In this document: one piece after another, positions 47,718 to 54,823 of the stretch | How the letters are laid out: every line of letters begins with the position of its first letter | Position numbering within the stretch: position 1 is the stretch's first letter | Assembly (NCBI GenBank): GCA_018223185.1 | Contig: JAAEYW010000005.1 | Coordinates: 1-64,000 of the forward strand | Direction: 5' to 3' | DNA from: Oceanospirillales bacterium | GTDB lineage: Bacteria; Pseudomonadota; Gammaproteobacteria; Pseudomonadales; Balneatricaceae | DNA: 64,000 nucleotides | Program-made: the position numbers and the translations under genes | The notes under the pieces: model-generated | What the model was told of the DNA's origin: nothing | Databases searched by the model: none | The model's input: only the letters and a program-made list of their open reading frames with translations

Positions 47718-48012
47718 AGAAGCGTCCAAGAGATGTTTCTGAATATAGCTGCAAACCTTCCAAGCGATCAATCAACCTCCTGACATCTGTTTTACTCCAG
47801 TTATACTTTCCCCTTGGCTTCTCTACACATTGGTCGGTTAGCTTGTTTGCAATAGCTGTCAACGATGTGATGCCATTACTTTGATACATATTTATACGCT
47901 CAGCCAGCAACCTCGCATAATCATCTGCCTTCTTTTTTTTTGCCTTAGAAGCGGCTGAGGTATCCCTAGATAAACTACTTCTTTTCGGCTCTTTATGGTG
48001 ATGCGATCCCAT
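47704..48012 (-). CDS. Small basic protein resembling the helical DNA-binding part of large serine recombinases
   Basis: 102 residues with a Lys/Arg/Ser-rich N terminus (HHHKEPKRSSLSR...KAKKKK). The C-terminal part ('NGITSLTAIANKLTDQCVEKPRGKYNWSKTDVRRLIDRLEG') follows the Recombinase-domain pattern of large serine recombinases but has no catalytic domain. Convergent with the resolvase. It could be an accessory DNA-binding factor or a stranded fragment. Function not established. Confidence 0.6.
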   Translation of the reverse strand: MGSHHHKEPKRSSLSRDTSAASKAKKKKADDYARLLAERINMYQSNGITSLTAIANKLTDQCVEKPRGKYNWSKTDVRRLIDRLEGLQLYSETSLGRFFNWD

Positions 48013-48128
48013 ATCTCACCTTACCTTCTGTATGAATCTTAAATTGTATAAATAGTTATATGGAAATGAAAGCCAATGACGGTTTGATACCCCCATAGCT
48101 GCTAACTATAGGTATCACATCTTTTCCT

Positions 48129-48188
48129 GCATGAGCTGCGTAAATCCAGACCTCATGCGTGATCCATCAAGATCATTTATATCTTGAT
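48129..48188. repeat. Two consecutive inverted repeats before the HUH gene, possible replication origin
   Basis: GCATGAG (48129-48135) pairs with CTCATGC (48152-48158). ATCAAGAT (48166-48173) pairs with ATCTTGAT (48181-48188) across a 7-nt loop. They sit within 100 bp upstream of a Rep-like endonuclease gene, where nicking origins are often found. Confidence 0.4.
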
Positions 48189-48228
48189 TTGATGGAGTGT
48201 GCCTGAAATAAACTAACAAACAGAAGAT

Positions 48229-48822
48229 ATGACCATGACAATAAAATCATATGAATACCAAGCCTTCAGAGATGCAGTAACAGAAATGCTGATATCTCCA
48301 CATAACAAATATCACCTAACTTTATCACCAAGGAAAGGATGTAGTAGGAAAGACTTAACTGAGTCCATCAATCACTTCTTTGTTCGTATGAATCAGATAC
48401 TTTACGGGAAAAGGTACCACACTAAAGGTTTGGGGGTCACAGGGATAATTATGTTCGAACATACAGATAAGGATAACCCTCACTTCCATATGATCATTCA
48501 AGATCCCAGAGGGGACTTAGAGAATCGATACTCTTTTGATGAGGTGTTAAGAAGTGTGATTCCAAAGCTTAAGCCGAAGCATGCTACTCACTCAAATCTA
48601 GATAATAGGCGGTTGATCAGTAATGACTCTTGGTGTCTACAAGAATATTATAATAATGGCAACTATGACTTAGAAAAGTACTTATCTAAGGAATTTAACC
48701 GGAATGAGGGTGCAGCGAAAGCTCACTTAGACAATTTCAGCACAATAAACGTTGATGGTGTTGAATTTGGGCTTAGATATGAAAAGGTATATCCTGAAAT
48801 AAGAATACTGACAGCACAATAA
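48229..48822 (+). CDS. HUH-endonuclease Rep-like protein
   Basis: A 197-residue protein with the HUH metal motif 'NPHFHMII' (H85-F-H87) preceded by 'VTGIIMFEHTDKD', and candidate nucleophile tyrosines in 'CLQEYYNNGNYDLEKYLSKE' (Y151 spaced YxxK). This is the pattern of rolling-circle replication initiators of the inovirus Gp2 / small-plasmid type. It would nick one strand and join to it. An ATG two codons in (48235) is an alternative start. It could replicate the excised island or be a leftover of a plasmid or filamentous phage. Confidence 0.78.
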   Translation: MTMTIKSYEYQAFRDAVTEMLISPHNKYHLTLSPRKGCSRKDLTESINHFFVRMNQILYGKRYHTKGLGVTGIIMFEHTDKDNPHFHMIIQDPRGDLENRYSFDEVLRSVIPKLKPKHATHSNLDNRRLISNDSWCLQEYYNNGNYDLEKYLSKEFNRNEGAAKAHLDNFSTINVDGVEFGLRYEKVYPEIRILTAQ

Positions 48823-48896
48823 CAATAAACGATCAACCGTTTGTATTCACGCGCTAAATACTAATGAATACAACAATTAGAATTTAGGCTACATAA

Positions 48897-49100
48897 ATGC
48901 TATCACTATACGACTACATAGAAGAGGTACGCTCAGAACCTGAGTCTATGAAAAACTTATACGTTCGTTACTATACAAAAATGAAGCGTGAACAAAATGA
49001 AACCAAACGGCTAGAGTATCAAGCAAGGCTTCAAGCAATAGCAGTACACTTCAGCCAATACCAGCTACAGAGGTTACTCGGAAGGTTAGGACCAATCTAG
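48897..49100 (+). CDS. Small hypothetical protein, 67 aa
   Basis: A charged, helical 67-residue product (MLSLYDYIEEVRSEPESMKNLYVRYYTKMKREQ...), not recognised. It lies 75 bp after the Rep-like gene on the same strand. The ribosome site is weak (TAGG, about 8 bp). Coding status rests on amphipathic helical composition and gene-sized spacing only. Confidence 0.45.
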   Translation: MLSLYDYIEEVRSEPESMKNLYVRYYTKMKREQNETKRLEYQARLQAIAVHFSQYQLQRLLGRLGPI

Positions 49101-49206
49101 TGAATAGAATCACCAATTATCCATGCCTACTATGGATTTATTGCTGCCTTTTTTACTAAAATCTGACAGACTGGTTTGAATAATAAACTTATAGCATTTA
49201 TCTAAA

Positions 49207-50058
49207 ATGCTCATATATGCTTATAGATATGGATTTCATATGCACACAGTAATCGTTGAGAATGACCAATCCCAGTGGAGTGATAGCACAGGTATCCGTT
49301 ATCACTTTCCAAAGCGATACTTGAAATACCTTCAGCCTGGGACGCAAGTTATTTATTACAAAGGACGGATGCGCGACAAGTCCTTTACTGACGCACGATT
49401 AAGTAGCCATCCTCACTACTTTGCAACTGCTATAATCAACGAAGTCTATGTAGATAAGCAAAGCCCTAAGGGTGATCTATTCGCTGTAATAGGGGGTTAT
49501 AGGGCGTTTAATGATCCAGTACTCTCTAAGATAGATAACACATACCTTGAAGCTATTCCAGACAATAGAAAAAGTAATTATTGGCGTGATGGTGTTCGCC
49601 CTATTAGTCATGAAATCTATGAAGCAATCACATCAAAAGTAGCTTCATTTACAGATATTTCCTTTCAGTCAGATGATGATACACCTGATGTGATACCTAA
49701 TTTTGAATCTGCAGTAGAGGGGAATAAAAAGCAGTTATTTGTAACGACCTACGAAAGAGACCCCAAACTAAGAAAGCAAGCCATTGCAATTCATGGAGTA
49801 ACCTGTAAAGGGTGTAACATAAACTTCGGAAAAAAATATGGCCCATATGCGGAAGGGTTTATACATATACACCATATTATTCCAATTTCTGAACTAGGCG
49901 AGGCTAAGCAAGTAAATCCAGAGACCGACCTCATTCCTCTATGTGCAAATTGCCATGCTATCATTCATCGGCGAAGAGATAAGACCCTATCCGTCGAAGA
50001 ACTCAGAGAGATGATAAACCTCCATAAAAACACAGCAGTTGCTACATCAAATGAATAA
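49207..50058 (+). CDS. HNH endonuclease with N-terminal reader-like domain
   Basis: 283 residues. The C-terminal third is a zinc-ribbon HNH nuclease: 'HGVTCKGCNINFG' (CxxC), 'EGFIHIHHIIPISELG' (catalytic HH), 'DLIPLCANCHAIIHRRRD' (CxxCH). The N-terminal ~170 residues ('YHFPKRYLKYLQPGTQVIYYKGRMRDKSFTDAR...HYFATAIINEVYV') look like a beta-rich PUA/EVE-type fold that in other HNH proteins reads modified bases; this is inference. That architecture suggests a modification-dependent (type IV-like) restriction enzyme. The ATG at 49240 is an alternative start. The stop overlaps the next start by 8 bp. Confidence 0.78.
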   Translation: MLIYAYRYGFHMHTVIVENDQSQWSDSTGIRYHFPKRYLKYLQPGTQVIYYKGRMRDKSFTDARLSSHPHYFATAIINEVYVDKQSPKGDLFAVIGGYRAFNDPVLSKIDNTYLEAIPDNRKSNYWRDGVRPISHEIYEAITSKVASFTDISFQSDDDTPDVIPNFESAVEGNKKQLFVTTYERDPKLRKQAIAIHGVTCKGCNINFGKKYGPYAEGFIHIHHIIPISELGEAKQVNPETDLIPLCANCHAIIHRRRDKTLSVEELREMINLHKNTAVATSNE

Positions 50059-50545
50059 GTTTGTAGATGAAATTGTTTTCATGTCGGCATTGAGTATCTC
50101 AATATACATACTCCAATTCCTCAAATACCTTGATATATATGGTCTATGGGGATCACTTATAGTACTGATCGCAGGAGCCAGCTATTACAGTACAACTTTC
50201 TTCAAATCTGAATATAAAATTCAAAAACTGTACTACTATCTAGGCATATTGCCATTTATCATTGGTTACTTCGCGCTGGTATATAAATCATTTGGGCTAA
50301 TTGATACATCTACAAATGAACAGGTTACACCCAGCTGGCTTAACTCCATATATTTTAGCGTTGTGACATGGACTACCCTTGGATACGGCGATTTTAAACC
50401 TGTAGAACCTGTAAAAATTTGGGTGATAGTAGAGGCACTTATGGGATACGTTTATATGGGGCTGCTAGTAGGAAAGCTACTGTTTATTGCATCTAGCTCA
50501 GATACAAAACCAAAGCAGCCGAACTCATCTGACAAAATTCTATAA
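50051..50545 (+). CDS. Two-pore-helix K+ channel-like membrane protein
   Basis: A 164-residue membrane protein with four hydrophobic segments (about 8-30, 35-52, 63-83, 123-145). Between the last two lies a pore helix and selectivity filter 'SVVTWTTLGYGDF', the TxGYG signature of Ion_trans_2 potassium channels. No RCK/TrkA cytosolic domain. The ATG used overlaps the HNH stop by 8 bp; an in-frame TTG lies 4 codons upstream. Coupled translation with a nuclease implies joint function, unknown but compatible with a membrane-depolarising defence effector. Confidence 0.8.
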   Translation: MNKFVDEIVFMSALSISIYILQFLKYLDIYGLWGSLIVLIAGASYYSTTFFKSEYKIQKLYYYLGILPFIIGYFALVYKSFGLIDTSTNEQVTPSWLNSIYFSVVTWTTLGYGDFKPVEPVKIWVIVEALMGYVYMGLLVGKLLFIASSSDTKPKQPNSSDKIL

Positions 50546-50549
50546 GAGT

Positions 50550-51187
50550 TCAGTTCCATCTAGATCCTTCAATCTTAGGTCTGGTTTGAGGGAATGATGA
50601 TGTTGCAGAAATTTGAACGAACAGGATTTGATTCATACTTTGCTCGGCTACATTGATCCAAATGGGTTTTCCTGCATCAATGGCTTTATCAATGTCCTCT
50701 TTCCTTATTTCAACTACACCGGTGACATCATCATTCACCATATCAGCGTCCCATAACTGCAGCTGAAAACGTGACTCTTCAAACATTGGCCAACCTCTAT
50801 ATGATGCATAGAATCTTGGTGTATAACTATCCTGAGCTTAGACACCAGTGTTTGCGGAATTCCTGCATAGTTAACCATCTGTGCAACAGTAGGACCTTTT
50901 TGGTACACATATCCAATTACATCAGGAGCCCCTACCCCTTGAACTGAAACCTCATTTAAAGTTTTAGCTATGAAATCTATTGGTATACCTGATCCTGGAT
51001 ACACCAGCTCACCAATAATTGATGATGCTCTTAAGTTTGGTGCTTTGGAACGATCCCATGGCTTCCCATTTACTTTTGTCGGACAGATTAAAGCTCCTAA
51101 AAATTGGACATTAATCTTATCAGGCTGTTCAGCTAGGCTATACGAAGCAAATAATGCTATTGATATGAAAAGGAGGATTCGAAGCAT
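50550..51187 (-). pseudogene. Frameshifted secreted C2-like protein
   Basis: Two overlapping frames form one product of about 210 residues. The first (50735-51187) starts with a signal peptide (MLRILLFISIALFASYSLA, cut before EQ) and a beta-rich domain up to LVSKL. After that the first frame becomes unlike protein, while the second frame (50550-50786, extended upstream to about 50836) continues with DSYTPRFYASYRGWPMF and FQLQLWDADMVNDDVTGVVEI, a C2-like pattern (WDxD). A stop (TAA) in the second frame sits just before the join. One missing base near 50837-50843 restores the gene. Function unknown. Convergent with the channel gene, 4 bp apart. Confidence 0.6.
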
Positions 51188-51414
51188 CAGACCAGTCCTT
51201 CGAAATTGAGCTATACAGTTTTATATATCTAACCATTTGATTTTGAAATAAAACCATATAACAACCTGTCTTAATCCGATACAGCAGCCCTCTCATCAAA
51301 TTAATAGAAAAGGTGTTATTGTGCTGAAGGAGTGGTACTTCTACCTAACAACACAAATTTAAGTCATATCAATATACAACAATGAAACCATAGCTGTTAG
51401 AATGCGCAGCACTT

Positions 51415-51491
51415 GCCCCCGTAGCTCAGTTGGATAGAGCATTTGCCTCCTAAGCGAAGGGTCGGACGTTCAAATCGTCTCGGGGGCACCA
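51415..51491 (+). tRNA. tRNA-Arg(CCT), intact, inside the island
   Basis: A complete cloverleaf: acceptor GCCCCCG/CGGGGGC, D stem GCTC/GAGC, anticodon stem TTTGC/GCGAA with loop CTCCTAA (anticodon CCT, reads AGG), T stem GGACG/CGTCT with loop TTCAAAT, discriminator A and encoded CCA. A TAGAAT box precedes it. It differs in most stems from the split tRNA-Arg(CCT) at the island ends, so it is not a restored copy of it. Confidence 0.95.
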
Positions 51492-51504
51492 TTCCTCTCT
51501 CAAT

Positions 51505-51533
51505 CACCAAACTTTCACCAAACTTTCACCAAA
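51505..51533. repeat. Three CACCAAA repeats at right end, candidate integrase arm sites
   Basis: CACCAAA starts at 51505, 51516 and 51527, each 11 bp apart, the last two within TTTCACCAAAC. They lie 55-83 bp inside the right attachment core and match the boxes at the left end. Confidence 0.75.
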
Positions 51534-51587
51534 CCATAATCATCATATAAAACCCATATTTATCAAATACTTAAAAATAAACCAGCC

Positions 51588-51633
51588 CCCTCCTAAGGCT
51601 TAGATAGGGGTTCGAGTTCCTTCGGGGAGGCCA
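51588..51633 (+). pseudogene. tRNA-Arg(CCT) 3' half, attR of the integrated element
   Basis: From the core CCCTCCTAAG onward: 3' anticodon strand GGCTT, variable AGAT, T arm AGGGG-TTCGAGT-TCCTT, acceptor CGGGGAG, discriminator G and CCA. The acceptor and anticodon strands complete the 5' half at 39977-40016. Without a promoter this half cannot give a tRNA. Confidence 0.87.
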
Positions 51634-51692
51634 GTTCCTGATCGACGTTTTGCTGGCAATTAATACAATACCCCGTAAAAAAGTGTTTCCCA

Positions 51693-52652
51693 CTAAATAC
51701 AGGTCAGGTTCCTGCCGCTACGTTTGGCCCTGTAGAGAGCCTTATCTGCTTTTGAAACCAGAGATCCTGTACTATCAGAGCCCTCAGCGAACGCAAGCCC
51801 TGCACTCAGGCTTACATTAACAATCTCACCCGACACCGTTCTGAAATCCACTTCTGATAATTCTAACCGAAGCCGTTCCACTGCCGTGAATGCATTTTGC
51901 AGCTCTACTTGCGGCATGATGATAGCGAACTCCTCACCACCATAGCGATATGCACTATCGACAGAACGCAGATGTAATTTAATTAAAGAGCCTAATTTTC
52001 GCAGCACCTGATCGCCAAACGGATGCCCGAAGTTATCGTTAAGGCGCTTAAAAAAGTCCAGATCGAGCATGCAGAGAGACAGCGGCTGTTTATAACGACG
52101 AGCCCGTTCAAGTTCTGACTCAAGCTCATTATAGAAATGTCGTGAGTTGTACAGCTTTGTTAAATCATCAACCTGACTCAGTTCCCGATAGCGCTTCTCA
52201 CGCTCGGTTAACTCAAACTCAGCTTTCTTACGATCAGTGATTACCACCAGGGTTTCGATTGCACCAATAAGATTATTATCTGCATCTTTGATAGGAGAAG
52301 CGGTAAAGGATAACCACTCGCCCCCTTTTCCTATCTCAGGAAAAAAGTCCTCTGCCATAAAGGCCCCCGGGAGAACATCTGACGGGTGATACTTAGCGGC
52401 ATAGAACTGATCAAGCTCTGGTGTTTGTACCCCAGTGACAATAAGGTCTGCCATGGTAGGCCTTTTATTCTTGTAAAAGGGCCGCCACTGATCCTGAGTA
52501 CCGACTACGTCACGACTACTCAACCCTGAAGCGATCTCTAGCGAGATGTTCCAATGAGTGATAACGTGATCCGTATTGATAATGAAGGCAGGAATCGGAA
52601 TGTTATCAAGCAGCTCCCCAACACCGATTCCATCTAGCTTTTTTTTTGACAC
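51693..52652 (-). CDS. PAS-GGDEF diguanylate cyclase
   Basis: A 319-residue cytoplasmic enzyme making c-di-GMP from two GTP. N-terminal PAS sensor (about 10-145), short linker, GGDEF domain with active-site 'RYGGEEFAIIMP' and 'LDLDFFKRLNDNFGHPFGDQVLRKLG'. No RxxD inhibitory site is evident before GGEEF. Start is GTG; the first codons include a run of nine As (52639-52647 as Ts), so the start region is prone to slippage. c-di-GMP output could feed FleQ encoded in the same window (inference). Confidence 0.92.
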   Translation of the reverse strand: MSKKKLDGIGVGELLDNIPIPAFIINTDHVITHWNISLEIASGLSSRDVVGTQDQWRPFYKNKRPTMADLIVTGVQTPELDQFYAAKYHPSDVLPGAFMAEDFFPEIGKGGEWLSFTASPIKDADNNLIGAIETLVVITDRKKAEFELTEREKRYRELSQVDDLTKLYNSRHFYNELESELERARRYKQPLSLCMLDLDFFKRLNDNFGHPFGDQVLRKLGSLIKLHLRSVDSAYRYGGEEFAIIMPQVELQNAFTAVERLRLELSEVDFRTVSGEIVNVSLSAGLAFAEGSDSTGSLVSKADKALYRAKRSGRNLTCI

Positions 52653-52860
52653 GACACATTGCTCTCATTCAAATTACTACGTTGAATACAGAATCGAGCA
52701 TTCAAAAATTTTGTTGTTAGCCTACCGTTGATTCCATGTGAAATTGTAAACAAAGAATGAAAAGCGGCCTATAGCACCTTAGATCAAGAGTAGCTGGGCC
52801 TATTACACGCCAGCCCTCTGATAGACGGCAGAGTATAAAGTTGATAAAGAGTTGAGAGAA

Positions 52861-52886
52861 TCCCCTTGAAAGGGGACCGAAAGGTC
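52861..52886. repeat. Twin stem-loops in the interval upstream of the diguanylate cyclase
   Basis: CCCCTT/AAGGGG with a 2-nt loop is followed at once by GACC/GGTC closing a GAAA tetraloop (plus-strand sense). Nothing else is recognised in 52653-52958. Confidence 0.4.
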
Positions 52887-52958
52887 GATCAGTTAAGCTT
52901 AATAATAACCAACGACCGCTAATAGCTTCATATATCTATCGCAAGCGATGAGGCGTTG

Positions 52959-53138
52959 CTACTCATTACTCATCAGTAATTCATGCCCCACCACTTCATC
53001 GATGACAGCATAGGGGATGCGATACTCTTTATCTTCGTATTTAACCAGCGCGTAGTCGTAACACATTTTCAGAATAATGCAGTTGGCCACCTGGCCATCC
53101 TTTACCACACGGATAATATTGCGATTATGCAGGAGCAT
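52959..53138 (-). CDS. Small hypothetical protein, 59 aa
   Basis: A 59-residue frame: MLLHNRNIIRVVKDGQVANC, then a middle with KMCYDYALVKYEDKEYRIPY and an acidic end (HELLMSNE). AAAGG lies 8 bp upstream of the ATG and the composition is protein-like (balanced charge, beta/alpha mix). It is too short for domain calls and I do not recognise it. Confidence 0.55.
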   Translation of the reverse strand: MLLHNRNIIRVVKDGQVANCIILKMCYDYALVKYEDKEYRIPYAVIDEVVGHELLMSNE

Positions 53139-53223
53139 CTCAAAAGCCTTTAATATTTGATGGGTTAAATCAGCTGAGTGCCCATTTTACCACTATATAT
53201 TTTTCAGACCTATCCACACGGGA

Positions 53224-53253
53224 AAGTACTGACAAGAGAAGTACTGACAATAG
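53224..53253. repeat. 15-bp tandem duplication
   Basis: AAGTACTGACAAGAG is followed directly by AAGTACTGACAATAG (one mismatch). It lies in a gene-free interval (53139-53482) that otherwise holds only two hairpins near the DUF1329 gene. Confidence 0.8.
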
Positions 53254-53400
53254 AGATAGAGATTATCTGTCTGACAGATTTGCAAACGTTTGGAATGAGG
53301 GCTTATTCTGATGCCCACATAATATATTCGGGGGATAGGGTTGTCGCGGAATCGCTGTGATAGAAAAAAACCATCCATGGTCAAAAGTGTGCCGCAACTC

Positions 53401-53454
53401 ATCAGCATGGAAGGGTCATGCTGATAATATGCAGGGCATCCTCCGATACCCTGC
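53401..53454. terminator. Two hairpins downstream of the DUF1329 gene
   Basis: ATCAGCATG/CATGCTGAT (9-bp perfect stem, 53401-53425) and GCAGGG/CCCTGC (53431-53454) lie 30-80 bp beyond the DUF1329 stop. No T run. Probable 3' end structures of the export operon. Confidence 0.45.
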
Positions 53455-53482
53455 TCATGGGAAAGTAACCGCTGAATTGCTG

Positions 53483-54793
53483 TTACTTACCGGATGCCCT
53501 CAGGTTCTGTACGGTCATCTTACTTTCGGGTGTCAGCTCTGGATCAATGATCCCTTTAAACTGACCGGTGGTACAGTGTTGTGCCTGCATATCGATCATT
53601 GAGAAAGAGTCATCAATAGAAACACCACTACCCTTGTTTTGTGGCAGATGATGGTCCGGATGCGCCTGTCCGATACTGAAGGTCTTCCAGATTGAACCAT
53701 TGCGGTCGTAAGTAACCGTACGTGGGATAGTAAATGTCTGGGCATCAATAAAGTGCTGACGCTTACTGATCGGATGGTTCGGATCAAGTGGTTCGCCTTC
53801 CAGCTGATAGACTTTACGCAGCTGCCAGGTCACATTCTGGAAGCAGTTCCCCTTACCGCCAAACGAAATCATCTGATAGCCATCTTCGTCCTGATGAATA
53901 TCAGCATCCAGTGGCATATCGTTATGGTTATACATCGGCAGCAACATGTTGCGGGTGCCTTTATAGGTCCACTTGTTATCGGAGATGCGACCGTTATACC
54001 CCTCAAAGTCTTCAATCATGATATCCGAGCCCAGGAAGGCATCGGTAACCTGCCCGGTTGAGAGGCGACGAACGCGGCGCTGGAAGCCCAGATACAGGTA
54101 GGCGTTGTCACGCTTGAGGTCATCTTCAAACCGCTGAATCAGTAGCTGAGTGTTTTTCACATCAAACGGCTCAAGCACCTGAAGATAAGTTGCCCGGAAC
54201 AGATTTGAAGGGTTTGGCGTAATCGCAGGAACCGGCGTCTGCTGAGTACGGTGGGTGAAGTTCAGAAAGTTAAAATTAAACTTCAGGGTTCGCTCAGCCT
54301 TGCCACTGTTCATATCTCTGAAGGTCCAGTAAAACGGCCAGATCGCCGCTGAATCACCCCAGTTGTAGCCATATTTAAAGTTCCACGCAAGTTTTTCACC
54401 TGCGCGCGGATCGTCCATGGATGGCTCCTGAGGGAAGGGACGCCCTGCCACCGAACCGTGAATCTCGCCGACATTGTCGCCCAGGCTGACATCATTCATA
54501 TACTTACGGGTCGCTTCAACATAGCTGTTGTTGAGATCGAATGAGGTGGTTTCCCCCACTTTTATTTCAGTATCACCGGCCTTAATAAAGTCATACATCG
54601 CCGGATCGATAATCTCTTTAAACTGATCGACATTATCCTGATTGATGGCCATGCCTGCACTTAACCCCTGATAGGCGGGTACATCATTTTTGTAAGGGTG
54701 GAACGCGTTCTGCACATCCTGCTCAGTTGCTGCCATGGCGGAAGCAGACACAGCCGTCGTCAGCGCCAGAGAGATAAAGGTTTTCTTAAACAT
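53483..54793 (-). CDS. DUF1329 outer-membrane-associated protein
   Basis: A 436-residue exported protein with a signal peptide (MFKKTFISLALTTAVSASAMA). The DUF1329 pattern is clear ('PYKNDVPAYQGLSAGMAINQDNVDQFKEIIDP', 'WNFKYGYNW', 'RRVRRLSTG...DAFLGSDIMIEDFEGYNGRI'). The family is thought to have a lipoprotein-localisation-like fold and travels with DUF1302 porin-like proteins and an RND pump in degraders of hydrophobic or aromatic compounds. Last gene of the four-gene operon. Role in moving a hydrophobic substrate across the outer membrane is inference. Confidence 0.9.
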   Translation of the reverse strand: MFKKTFISLALTTAVSASAMAATEQDVQNAFHPYKNDVPAYQGLSAGMAINQDNVDQFKEIIDPAMYDFIKAGDTEIKVGETTSFDLNNSYVEATRKYMNDVSLGDNVGEIHGSVAGRPFPQEPSMDDPRAGEKLAWNFKYGYNWGDSAAIWPFYWTFRDMNSGKAERTLKFNFNFLNFTHRTQQTPVPAITPNPSNLFRATYLQVLEPFDVKNTQLLIQRFEDDLKRDNAYLYLGFQRRVRRLSTGQVTDAFLGSDIMIEDFEGYNGRISDNKWTYKGTRNMLLPMYNHNDMPLDADIHQDEDGYQMISFGGKGNCFQNVTWQLRKVYQLEGEPLDPNHPISKRQHFIDAQTFTIPRTVTYDRNGSIWKTFSIGQAHPDHHLPQNKGSGVSIDDSFSMIDMQAQHCTTGQFKGIIDPELTPESKMTVQNLRASGK

Positions 54794-54823
54794 AGTGGTT
54801 TACCTTTTTATCGTTATATTTGT

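Larger units (their letters stand above)
40007..51597. mobile_element. Integrated genomic island inserted in the anticodon loop of tRNA-Arg(CCT)
   Basis: The element is bounded by direct copies of CCCTCCTAAG at 40007-40016 and 51588-51597. It carries a tyrosine integrase next to the left end, serine resolvase, HUH Rep-like protein, a Detocs defence operon, HNH nuclease plus K+ channel, and its own tRNA-Arg(CCT). Base composition is markedly AT-richer than both flanks, most strongly at 41.6-46.7 kb. No relaxase, conjugation or phage structural genes are visible, so it is a non-self-transmissible integrative element or satellite. Confidence 0.88.

Noticed and set aside
51415-51491. Intact tRNA as the true right attachment site
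   Set aside because: It shares only CCTCCTAAG with attL, while the 3' half at 51588 shares CCCTCCTAAG and restores all stems with the left half; the intact tRNA would not pair with the left acceptor strand.
52653-52958. c-di-GMP riboswitch upstream of the diguanylate cyclase
   Set aside because: A GAAA tetraloop is present, but on the strand opposite to the gene and without the conserved three-way junction bases.
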